A DNA stretch of 20,075 nucleotides. Source: JBGPBY01 sp041481485. Its GTDB lineage: Bacteria; Acidobacteriota; Terriglobia; 20CM-2-55-15. Location: the NCBI GenBank assembly GCA_041481485.1, contig JBGPBY010000062.1, forward strand, positions 1-20,075. Reading direction: 5' to 3'. Positions 1-7,537 of this stretch are shown here, one piece after another; position 1 is the stretch's first letter, and each line of letters opens with the position of its first letter. Under the pieces are notes generated by a model. The model was not told the origin of the DNA. It searched no databases and saw nothing but the letters and a program-made list of their open reading frames with translations. The position numbers and the translations under genes are program-made.

Positions 1-88
1 CCCACTTTGGGGGCGTTCTATCCCCCCCCAAAATCCAGTGGTTTGCATCCCACAAATTTGTGGGCGGAAATACACCGCCCCTACAACT
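1..88. repeat. Palindromic repeat cluster downstream of the ABC exporter gene
   Basis: Positions 59-85 are a 27-nt imperfect palindrome (GGGCGG, a short AT-rich loop, CCGCCC) lying three bases beyond the exporter stop codon. Overlapping it, 49-64 is a perfect 16-bp palindrome, cccacaaatttgtggg. Positions 9-28 pair a G-run with a C-run and may be a second element cut by the window edge. Read on the minus strand, 85-59 starts TGTAGG and ends CACA. It has the same length and layout as the terminal arms of the 104-bp repeats at 12530 and 16745, so I treat it as a divergent family member. It could also act as a transcription terminator or mRNA stabiliser for the operon, but it has no U-tract. Confidence 0.6.
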
Positions 89-1852
89 TCATTCTCCAAT
101 CCCGAACTGCAGTGTGTGAAGTTTCCAATACACGCCGTTGCCGGCGACCAGTTCTTCATGCGTGCCGCTTTCTTCAATTCTGCCATCAGACAGCACGATA
201 ATGCGATCCGCCCGGCGGATTGTCGACAACCGGTGCGCGATCACAATCGTCGTCCTTCCCTCCATCAGGTTTTGTAACGCACGCTGAACATAGACCTCCG
301 ACTCCGAGTCGAGTGACGATGTTGCCTCATCCAATATCAATATCGGAGCATTTTTCAGAATCGCGCGTGCAATTGAAATTCGCTGGCGCTCCCCACCGGA
401 CAGCCGTAACCCGCGTTCTCCAATGCGTGTGTTGTACCCGTCCGGCAGAACAGAAACAAAATTATCCACCAGCGCGGCCGATGCCGCCGCTCGTATCGAC
501 GCCGGACTCGCCGCTGGGTCGCCGTAAGCGATATTCGCCTCAACCGTATCGTCGAACAAAATGACATCCTGTGTGACGACGGCAATCTGGCGGCGTAACG
601 AAGCCAGCGTGCAGTCGCGGATGTCCACCCCATCGATCCGAATCCTTCCGTAAGTCACGTCGAAGAATCTTGGCAATAGATTCACCAGCGTGCTCTTCCC
701 TGCACCGCTGGAGCCGACGATCGCGACAACCTCGCCACGCCGCATACTGAAGGAAACATTCAAAAGCACCGGCACATTTGCGGAATATTCGAAATTCACA
801 TTTTGAAATTCAATGGAATCCCGCACCGGCTGCAACTCCAGACTCCCGGTGTCGAGTTCGGTATCCGTCCCCATGATTTCGAATATCCGGTCGGAGGCTC
901 CGAATCCCTGCTGAAACGAATTGCTGATTCCGCTCATGCGCCGGACTGAGTCATACAGCTGCGCCACCGAGACGATGAACGCAATCATGGCCTGGGGTTG
1001 ACCGCGCCTCGCATACAGGACATACAACGCAACGGCAAGCACTCCAAGCGTCTCCATCAGCGGCGAAGACAGTGCGTGCGTCATCCTCTGCCGCAGGTTG
1101 GTATGGAACAGGCGCTGTGTCACGGCAGCAAACCGCCGATTCTCGGACTTCTCCATGAGAAACGCTTTGACAATCCGATTGCCGGAAAATGCCTCGTACA
1201 TCACGTTCGACATGTCCGCCATTTCCTTCTGGTTGGAGCGGCTCAGCGACCGCAGCCGTCTGCCGAACCAGGCGGTGGGATACAAAACCAGTGGAATCAG
1301 AACGAGCGAGGCCAGCGTCAATCTCCAGTCCAGAAAGAGAATCGTCCCGATCATGAACACGGCAATGGCGCTCTGCTTGAGTGCCTCGGCAAGCGTATCG
1401 GAAGCTGCAGACTGGATCCGTTCGATATCGGCCGAAATCCGAGACATCAGTTCCCCAGTGGGATTGCGGTCGAAGAAACGCAGCGGCTGGTGGAGAATCT
1501 TATTGAAGACGTCGTTGCGAATATCCCGCACCACCGACTGACCGAGATATGCGCTAGCCGTCACCGCGCCGTATTCGGTCAGCACCTTCACAATGGTTGT
1601 GACAATCAGCAGAATCAGGAGGCCGTTCAGTGAAAGGTCTGCGAGAATCTTCAGGCCCGAAGTGAGCCCCGAAGTGACCGTTGTCCCACTGGCTTCGGAT
1701 GCTGCTTTACCGAACGCCGCAACAAACACATGCCCGATCAGAATCGCTCTCAGGGATTCCAGCAGGCCCAGAACCGCGGACAAAAGCACCGCCGCCCACA
1801 GAGCTCCAATATGCCGGCGAACATACTGCAGGAGTTTTCGTGATGCCCGCAT
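89..1852 (-). CDS. msbA: MsbA-like ABC exporter (fused membrane and ATPase domains)
   Basis: This is a 587-residue ABC half-transporter, the usual length for lipid A/lipid flippases and multidrug exporters. Residues 1-320 form the membrane domain, with hydrophobic stretches near 17-45, 73-92, 160-195 and 265-300. The nucleotide-binding domain follows, with Walker A GSSGAGKST (380-388), Q-loop Gln428, signature LSGGERQ (484-490), Walker B ILILDEA (504-510) and switch His540. The ATG overlaps the Enzyme I stop codon as TGATG, indicating translational coupling. It is the last gene of an operon that starts with LPS-transport genes, which favours an MsbA role in flipping lipid A-core across the inner membrane. 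The substrate cannot be proved from sequence. A general multidrug or lipid exporter is the alternative, so the gene symbol is tentative. Confidence 0.85.
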   Translation of the reverse strand: MRASRKLLQYVRRHIGALWAAVLLSAVLGLLESLRAILIGHVFVAAFGKAASEASGTTVTSGLTSGLKILADLSLNGLLILLIVTTIVKVLTEYGAVTASAYLGQSVVRDIRNDVFNKILHQPLRFFDRNPTGELMSRISADIERIQSAASDTLAEALKQSAIAVFMIGTILFLDWRLTLASLVLIPLVLYPTAWFGRRLRSLSRSNQKEMADMSNVMYEAFSGNRIVKAFLMEKSENRRFAAVTQRLFHTNLRQRMTHALSSPLMETLGVLAVALYVLYARRGQPQAMIAFIVSVAQLYDSVRRMSGISNSFQQGFGASDRIFEIMGTDTELDTGSLELQPVRDSIEFQNVNFEYSANVPVLLNVSFSMRRGEVVAIVGSSGAGKSTLVNLLPRFFDVTYGRIRIDGVDIRDCTLASLRRQIAVVTQDVILFDDTVEANIAYGDPAASPASIRAAASAALVDNFVSVLPDGYNTRIGERGLRLSGGERQRISIARAILKNAPILILDEATSSLDSESEVYVQRALQNLMEGRTTIVIAHRLSTIRRADRIIVLSDGRIEESGTHEELVAGNGVYWKLHTLQFGIGE

Positions 1853-3582
1853 CAGGGAAGATGACTCATCTGGCCGAAGCTGGACCGCACCATGGCCTCG
1901 ATTTCCGAAGGCCTTTCCATTGTCATCAGATCGGCCGCAAGACGGCGGAGCTTTTCATGATTCATCGTTGAAATCACCTGTCTCATCCGCGGATATGCTC
2001 CAAGGCTCACGGACAACGACGTAAATCCCAATCCAAGAAGTACCGCCGCAGAGGCGGGATCGGCTGCCATTTCTCCGCAGACGGTGACTGGCTTTCCTGT
2101 CGGCTGGAGCAACGAGCGCACCATATGCAGACAGCGGAGAATCGCCGGTTGAAACGGATTGTAGAGGTGAGCCGCAGACTGGTCCGAACGGTCGATAACA
2201 AGGCAGTATTGCACCAGATCGTTCGTGCCAAGACAGAAGAAATCCACCCGGCTCGCCATCAGGTCGCAGGTCTGGGCTGCAGCTGGTGTCTCGATCATGA
2301 CGCCAATGGGAACGGCCTCAACAAACGGGTGGTGCTCCTGCAACAGTTCCTGTTTTACCGAATCGATCATCTGCAACGCCGCGTCGAGATCGTCGATGGA
2401 TGATACAAAGGGCAGAAGGATGCGTGCATCTCCCTTTACGGAGGCACGGAACAGCGCGCGCAGCTGCGGCCGGAACAGTTCGGGATTCTCCAGACAGAAA
2501 CGCAGTCCGCGAATCGAGATGTTGGTGTGAACACCGTTCCACATTCGGCAATCGGCGCCAACATCGATGGTCCTGAACGTCACAGGCATGGACCGTGCCG
2601 TCTTCAATATCTCGGAATAGTCGGCAACAAGTGAATTTTCATTGTGTTCAACACCCTCACGGAAGAAATCAAATTCGGTTCGATACAGTCCGATAGACTC
2701 CGTGTGATTGGATACCGCCGAAAGCACTTCGTCACTGAAATTGATATTGATTCCCAGCTGAATGCGCACGCCATCGGCAGTGGTGCACGGCGGAGTTGCA
2801 GCGCTCTGCGAACTGCGCCTGGATTTTTTCTCAGCCGGTGAGATCTGCCGATAGTGCGCCAGGGTTTTCTCCGAGGGAGAAACGATAACCTGACCCAGGC
2901 TTCCATCGACAATCAGCCGGACGCCGGATGGGATTTCCTGCAGATGCTCAATTCCCATCACCGCCGGAATCTCCATTGAGCGCGCCATGATTGCCGTGTG
3001 GGAAAGCGAACTGCCGGATTCGGTAACCAGCCCGGCAATATGCCGCGACCGGAGTTCAAACAGGGCCGAAGCGGGTATCGACTTTCCGACAATGATCGAA
3101 TCGAAGGGCAGTTTACCCGGCGGAGGCAGGTGTTTGGACTGCAGATTGTGCAAGAGACGGCGGACTATATCGTCCAGATCGCCGCGCCGTTCACGGAGAT
3201 AATCGTCGTCAAGACGGTCGTAGGCTTCGCACAAATCATCGGCAACCTGCTGGATGGCCCACTCGGCATTGATCCGGTCCGACTCGATTTTCGCTACGAT
3301 TCGATCGACAAACAGACGGTCCTGAAGAATAAGAAGATGCGCATCGATGAGAAAGGACGATTCTGCGGCATTGCGCCGTTTCAGCTGGCTCTGCATGCGC
3401 TTCAGCTGCGCGCTGGATTTTTCAACGGATTCGCGGAAACGGGCGATTTCCGCTGGAATCTCTTCGGGGCCGATACCCAGGTGGAGCGAAATGAACAGGG
3501 GATCGAATGCACGAACGGCGCGACCGATGGCGACACCGGTTGAAACCGTGATTCCTTGCAAGATTCGTTCTGATGAACTCAT
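1852..3582 (-). CDS. ptsI: Phosphoenolpyruvate-protein phosphotransferase (PTS Enzyme I)
   Basis: Enzyme I autophosphorylates from phosphoenolpyruvate in the cytoplasm and passes the phosphate to HPr. At 576 residues it is full length. The N-terminal part contains the helical HPr-binding region and the phosphohistidine motif SLSHTAIMAR, with His195 as the likely phosphorylated residue. The PEP-binding barrel shows GLYRTEF (298-304), RTID (337-340), Glu431 in MIETPAA, NDLVQY with Asp455, and the catalytic Cys502 in VCGEMA. One oddity is the loop after RTID: it reads VGADCRMWNG where most Enzymes I have a GGDK-type motif. There is no N-terminal GAF domain, so it is EI rather than the nitrogen-type PtsP. 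The ATG overlaps the HPr stop by 4 nt (ATGA). Confidence 0.93.
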   Translation of the reverse strand: MSSSERILQGITVSTGVAIGRAVRAFDPLFISLHLGIGPEEIPAEIARFRESVEKSSAQLKRMQSQLKRRNAAESSFLIDAHLLILQDRLFVDRIVAKIESDRINAEWAIQQVADDLCEAYDRLDDDYLRERRGDLDDIVRRLLHNLQSKHLPPPGKLPFDSIIVGKSIPASALFELRSRHIAGLVTESGSSLSHTAIMARSMEIPAVMGIEHLQEIPSGVRLIVDGSLGQVIVSPSEKTLAHYRQISPAEKKSRRSSQSAATPPCTTADGVRIQLGININFSDEVLSAVSNHTESIGLYRTEFDFFREGVEHNENSLVADYSEILKTARSMPVTFRTIDVGADCRMWNGVHTNISIRGLRFCLENPELFRPQLRALFRASVKGDARILLPFVSSIDDLDAALQMIDSVKQELLQEHHPFVEAVPIGVMIETPAAAQTCDLMASRVDFFCLGTNDLVQYCLVIDRSDQSAAHLYNPFQPAILRCLHMVRSLLQPTGKPVTVCGEMAADPASAAVLLGLGFTSLSVSLGAYPRMRQVISTMNHEKLRRLAADLMTMERPSEIEAMVRSSFGQMSHLP

Positions 3583-3842
3583 CCCTTCAAATACTCACAG
3601 ATACATTCGACAGCCTGAACTTCGTCGCCGCCGGATGCCCGCACTAAAATCGTGGTGCCATAACCCGCAGCCAGCAGCAGTATCGCCAGAATGCTGCGGG
3701 CGTCCGCTTCAATGCTTTTTTCTCCATCATTGCGTAACAGGACGATTTCGGATTCATATTTCCGTGTCAACTGAACCAGCTTCGCCGCCGCGCGCGCGTG
3801 CAATCCCAGTCGATGACCGATGGCAATCTGCCGTTCGGTCAC
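3579..3842 (-). CDS. ptsH: HPr phosphocarrier protein
   Basis: This is an 87-residue HPr, a small cytoplasmic protein that shuttles phosphate from Enzyme I to EIIA domains. The active-site motif GLHARAAAKLV places the phosphohistidine at His15. The regulatory serine region is kept as ARSILAILLL with Ser50, corresponding to the Ser46 phosphorylated by HPr kinase in other bacteria, although no hprK lies in this window. The start is GTG, overlapping the EIIA stop codon as GTGA, and its own stop overlaps the Enzyme I ATG, so three PTS genes are translationally coupled. Whether it is closer to HPr or to NPr of the nitrogen PTS cannot be settled. The mannose-type EIIA upstream supports a regulatory phosphorelay. 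Confidence 0.93.
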   Translation of the reverse strand: MTERQIAIGHRLGLHARAAAKLVQLTRKYESEIVLLRNDGEKSIEADARSILAILLLAAGYGTTILVRASGGDEVQAVECICEYLKG

Positions 3843-4249
3843 GCGGGCTTCTTGGGCGCCAGAAGTTCGCTGGCAATATAGATACTACTTTGACCGGCGT
3901 CGCGAAGATTCCTGGCAACGGATGCCAGCGACTCATCCGGACCCACCTGTGCCAGCCGGATCAGCATCGGCAAATTCACTCCGGTCACCACTTCCACTTT
4001 GCCTTCATTCAGAAAGGTCGAAGCGATATTGGTCGGTGTGCCCCCAAACATATCGGTCAGGATCAGCACGCCGTCGCCTGTGTTCACCCGCTCCATCGTT
4101 TTTTGAACCATAACGGAAGCCGTGTCAACATCGTCATGCCAGCCCAGAGAAACTGCTGCGATATGATGAATTTCTCCGGTAATGGTTTCCGCAGCGTTTA
4201 GAAGTTCGATCGCCAGCCGGCCGTGAGTGACAATCAGTCCGCCAATCAT
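3839..4249 (-). CDS. PTS EIIA component, mannose/fructose/sorbose family
   Basis: This 136-residue single-domain EIIA matches the mannose (ManX N-terminal) family. It begins MIGGLIVTHGRLA, with His9 at the position of the phosphorylated histidine, and has the family motif LTDMFGGTPTNIA near residues 64-76. No EIIB, EIIC or EIID gene is present, so it probably does not energise sugar uptake from this locus. Lone mannose-type EIIA genes next to rapZ, HPr and Enzyme I occur in several Gram-negative phyla and are thought to be regulatory. It starts 22 nt after the rapZ stop and overlaps the HPr start by 4 nt. The ATG is preferred because the conserved N-terminal strand begins directly there, although the ribosome-binding site is weak. 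Confidence 0.9.
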   Translation of the reverse strand: MIGGLIVTHGRLAIELLNAAETITGEIHHIAAVSLGWHDDVDTASVMVQKTMERVNTGDGVLILTDMFGGTPTNIASTFLNEGKVEVVTGVNLPMLIRLAQVGPDESLASVARNLRDAGQSSIYIASELLAPKKPA

Positions 4250-4271
4250 GGCGTGATTGTATCAACCTCGT

Positions 4272-5138
4272 CTAGGTTTTCTCCACGTCACGGTGCGTGA
4301 CCTTGATGCGGCAGCCGGAAGCCTCAAAATGCCGCGCCATCTCGTTCGTGATAAAGACGGACCGATGGCGCCCGCCGGTACAGCCGATGGAAATCGTGAC
4401 GTAGGACTTGCCTTCCTTTTCGTACTGAGGAATCAGGTAATCCATGAATCCGCGCAGGTGTTCCAGAAATCTTGCGGTTCCTTCCTGCGCGTTCATATAC
4501 GCCATCACCAGCGGATCCGCCCCAGTCAACGGTTTGAGATCCGGCACAAAGTTGGGATTCGGGAGAAAGCGGACATCGAAAACCAGATCGGAATCGATCG
4601 GAACACCATACTTGAATCCGAAACTAACCAGTGAAAGCAGGAGATGGCCGTTGTCCAGCCCCTGAAACTGCGAAAGGGCGTGATTGCGTAAGTCGTGGAT
4701 CGTGAAGGTCGATGTATCGAGAATATGATCTGCAACCGCACGAACCGGAGCCAGCAGAGTTCGTTCTTCAGCAATAGACTCCAGCACCGTCTGCCCCGGA
4801 TCCAACGGATGCGGCCGCCGGGTTTCGCTGAATCGCCTCACGATGACCGGATCCGACGCCTCCAGAAACAGCAGTTTCACCTGAAGGCCGGGCTGCTTGC
4901 GCAGATCTGCAAGGACGGTCGTCAAATCCTGCAGCCCCTCTCGTTCCCGGACATCGATGCCCAGGGCAACCCTGGAGCCTTCACTCTCCGATTTGAGTGT
5001 CAAATCATAAAATTTGCTGACAAGCGGGACCGGAAGATTGTCCACACAGAAGTAGCCGCGGTCTTCGAGGGCCCGCAAATACGTTCCTTTTCCGGATCCG
5101 CTGAGGCCCGTAATGATGACAAACGAAGATGGATTCAC
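4272..5138 (-). CDS. rapZ: RapZ (YvcJ) family nucleotide-binding RNase adapter
   Basis: This 288-residue protein is full length for RapZ. In E. coli RapZ binds the small RNA GlmZ and guides RNase E, tuning amino-sugar synthesis for the cell envelope. The Walker A loop GLSGSGKGT is at 11-19, followed by the typical GYFCVDNLPVPL. The C-terminal domain has the conserved GCTGGRHRSV motif (252-261) and VTHRDVEK near the end. It starts with GTG, 6 nt after the rpoN stop, so it is probably co-translated with RpoN. The rapZ–rpoN–PTS neighbourhood is shared with many proteobacteria. Whether RNA binding is conserved outside enterobacteria is unknown, so the RNase-adapter role is inferred from the family. 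Confidence 0.93.
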   Translation of the reverse strand: MNPSSFVIITGLSGSGKGTYLRALEDRGYFCVDNLPVPLVSKFYDLTLKSESEGSRVALGIDVREREGLQDLTTVLADLRKQPGLQVKLLFLEASDPVIVRRFSETRRPHPLDPGQTVLESIAEERTLLAPVRAVADHILDTSTFTIHDLRNHALSQFQGLDNGHLLLSLVSFGFKYGVPIDSDLVFDVRFLPNPNFVPDLKPLTGADPLVMAYMNAQEGTARFLEHLRGFMDYLIPQYEKEGKSYVTISIGCTGGRHRSVFITNEMARHFEASGCRIKVTHRDVEKT

Positions 5139-5144
5139 AGTGGC

Positions 5145-6791
5145 TCAGGTGCGGGCGCGGCGCTGGTGCGTGCTTGGAATCTTCAGATCTTCCCGGTATT
5201 TCGTGATACTGCGGCGAGTGACCGAAATGCCTTCTTCCTTGAGGAGTTGAGCGATTCTATCGTCGGTCAGCGGGTTCTTAGGATCCTCGTCGTCGATGAA
5301 CTTTCGAACCTTGCGTTTGACGATCAGCAGCGAAGTTTCATTGCCCATTGGCCCGTTCACTGCTTCTGAAAAGAAATAGCGCAATTCGAAAATGCCCTGC
5401 GCCGTATGAGCGTATTTATTGGCGACCGCACGGCTCACCGTGGATGGATGGACGCCGACCTCTTCAGCAACATCCTTGATCATCATGGGCTTGAGCTGAT
5501 CGATGCCGCGGTCGAGAAATTCCATCTGCCTGCGGACAATCGCTTCGCAAACCTTCACGATAATGTGCTTGCGCTGTTCAATGTTCTTCATCAGCTGGAC
5601 GGCCGACTTGAACTTGTCCTTGACGTAGTTTTTGACTTCCTTGTTGAGCGCGTCCTTGTCCAGCATTTGCCGGTAGGTGGCGCTCAGACGAAGCTGAGGC
5701 ATTTCATCTTCGTTATTGACGACGGTGTACTGATCCCCAACCTTGACGATAAAAACATCCGGCTCAATGTGCCGGGGTTCGTTCTTGTTGTATTTCTGGC
5801 CGGGCCTGGGATCCAGAGCCTTGATCAGTTCGACGGCAGCCATGACTTCGTCAAGCGGCTTGCCAATGGCTTTGGCGATCTCCCTGTACTGTTTGTTCTT
5901 TACCTTATCCAGGTGATCGCGAACAATGTCGACCGCGATGGAATCCTCTTCGATGTTTCCTTCGTCATCGAGCACTCGAAGCTGTATCAGCAGGCACTCG
6001 CGCAGATCGCGCGCAGCCACGCCGGGAGGATCAAACCGCTGAACAATTTCGAGAGCCTTTTCGACATCTTCCAGGGAATGTTCGCCGGTTCTGGCAATTT
6101 CTTCGAGCGTGATTGGAATTTCCTTGCCGTTCTCGTCAACGGCGCAAAGATAGCCATCTGCATTGAGATTGCCGATGATGGAATGACAGGCCAGCCGCAC
6201 GGGCTCGTCCCCTGCCGATAAACCGAGCAGCCATTCCAGGTGGTCGGTCAGCGATTGCGGCTTGGCGAGAAAGTTCTCAAATGAAGGTTTTTCGAAGATT
6301 TCGGTTTCGCGCGGACGCGAGGAGCTGTCGTTCAGGTAATCGTCAAAACTTCTGAAATCGAAATCGTCGTAGGGCTCATCGCGAACTTCCGCTTCGACAG
6401 GGACCGTGTCTGCAGTGTGTTCGACGACAACTTCACGATCGCTCAGCACCGCGTACTGCAGATCGCTGTCATCGATTTCAACATTGCCCTCTGTAGCGCT
6501 CCCATTGGCGTTGGCCGGCTGAGGAATGTCCAGAACTGCCGCCGCGGGCGCGGGCGCCTGTCCAACCGCTTCGATTCCGAACTCCGGCTCCGGATGCTCT
6601 ACAATTTCCGGGGCGGTTTCGACGATTTCGGTGCCTTCCTCCAGCACGGGATTCTGAACGAGTTCCTGCTGAATCTGATCAATTAACTCGAGTTTGTTCA
6701 GGGTGAGAAGACTCACCATCTGAACCAGACCCGGAGTCAGGATCTGCGTTTGTTTAACCTTTAAACTAAGTCTCGGCTCTAAAAAACCCAT
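5145..6791 (-). CDS. rpoN: RNA polymerase sigma-54 factor
   Basis: Sigma-54 directs RNA polymerase to -24/-12 promoters and needs an AAA+ activator. At 548 residues it is longer than the usual ~480. The extra length lies in an acidic linker around residues 45-170. Region I is the N-terminal stretch LKVKQTQILTPGLVQMVSLL and its continuation. The core-binding domain spans roughly 180-400. A helix-turn-helix follows (DVAEEVGVHPSTVSRAV, near 440-456). The RpoN box that contacts the -24 element is TRRSITKYRE at 525-534. The ATG lies 20 nt after the lptB stop with no clear Shine-Dalgarno sequence. No hpf gene separates it from rapZ, unlike many relatives. No enhancer-binding activator gene is present in the window. 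Confidence 0.96.
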   Translation of the reverse strand: MGFLEPRLSLKVKQTQILTPGLVQMVSLLTLNKLELIDQIQQELVQNPVLEEGTEIVETAPEIVEHPEPEFGIEAVGQAPAPAAAVLDIPQPANANGSATEGNVEIDDSDLQYAVLSDREVVVEHTADTVPVEAEVRDEPYDDFDFRSFDDYLNDSSSRPRETEIFEKPSFENFLAKPQSLTDHLEWLLGLSAGDEPVRLACHSIIGNLNADGYLCAVDENGKEIPITLEEIARTGEHSLEDVEKALEIVQRFDPPGVAARDLRECLLIQLRVLDDEGNIEEDSIAVDIVRDHLDKVKNKQYREIAKAIGKPLDEVMAAVELIKALDPRPGQKYNKNEPRHIEPDVFIVKVGDQYTVVNNEDEMPQLRLSATYRQMLDKDALNKEVKNYVKDKFKSAVQLMKNIEQRKHIIVKVCEAIVRRQMEFLDRGIDQLKPMMIKDVAEEVGVHPSTVSRAVANKYAHTAQGIFELRYFFSEAVNGPMGNETSLLIVKRKVRKFIDDEDPKNPLTDDRIAQLLKEEGISVTRRSITKYREDLKIPSTHQRRART

Positions 6792-6811
6792 AAGACGAAC
6801 ATATACCCGGA

Positions 6812-7537
6812 CTAATCCAAACTGAAGTGTTCTCCAAGGTAAACACGCCTGACCTCGGGATCGTTTCCGAGGACTCTTGGAGTTCCGGAACGGAAGATCG
6901 AACCATTGTTGATGATATAGGCGCGGTCAGTGACCTGCAAGGTTTCTCTCACGTTGTGGTCGGTGATGAGAACGCCAATCAATTTGGATTTCAAGTGTGC
7001 AATTATTTTTTGTATTTCGATGACCGTTATCGGATCGATGCCGGAAAACGGCTCATCGAGAAGAATAAATCGCGGCGAGATCACGAGCGATCTTGCAATC
7101 TCCACGCGCCGCCGCTCGCCACCGGAAAGAGAATCTCCCAGACTCTTTCGGACATGCCCGATACCGAACTCCTCCAGAAGGCTTTCCATGCGGGCGCGCC
7201 GTTCCTTGCTCGGAATAGGAAGGGTCTCGAGAATCGCCATGATATTGGCTTCCACGGTGAGCTTCCGAAAGACGGAAGCCTCCTGAGGAAGATATCCAAT
7301 GCCATTTTGAGCCCGCATGTACATGGGCAGTTCAGTGATGTTGTTCTCACCCAGCATGACAGCGCCATTATCCGGCCGGGTCAGGCCGACAATGATATAA
7401 AACGTCGTGGTTTTTCCGGCGCCGTTCGGTCCGAGGAGGCCGACCACCTCTCCCTGGCAGACTTCGATATCCACATTGCGGACCACGGTGCGCCCCCGGT
7501 AGGACTTTGAGACGCCCTCGGCCCGAAGTGAAATCAT
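6812..7537 (-). CDS. lptB: LPS export ATP-binding protein LptB
   Basis: LptB is the cytoplasmic ATPase that works with LptF/LptG to pull lipopolysaccharide from the inner membrane onto the LptC–LptA bridge. This 241-residue protein is full length. It has Walker A GPNGAGKTT (about 35-43), the signature LSGGERRRVEIARSL, and Walker B FILLDEPFSGIDP with the LptB-typical GIDP D-loop, followed by the LITDHNVRETL switch region. These features separate it from the branched-chain amino-acid ATPases LivF/LivG. Its ATG overlaps the stop of the upstream LptC/LptA gene by 4 nt (ATGA). LptF and LptG are not in the window and must be encoded elsewhere. Confidence 0.95.
   Translation of the reverse strand: MISLRAEGVSKSYRGRTVVRNVDIEVCQGEVVGLLGPNGAGKTTTFYIIVGLTRPDNGAVMLGENNITELPMYMRAQNGIGYLPQEASVFRKLTVEANIMAILETLPIPSKERRARMESLLEEFGIGHVRKSLGDSLSGGERRRVEIARSLVISPRFILLDEPFSGIDPITVIEIQKIIAHLKSKLIGVLITDHNVRETLQVTDRAYIINNGSIFRSGTPRVLGNDPEVRRVYLGEHFSLD

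Noticed and set aside
5406..6221. Long plus-strand open frame of 271 codons opposite rpoN
   Set aside because: The minus strand encodes an unmistakable sigma-54. The antisense product has no recognisable motif and is a codon-usage shadow.
6827..7510. 227-codon plus-strand open frame opposite lptB
   Set aside because: Shadow of lptB, whose ATPase motifs are clear. No ribosome-binding site or family features.
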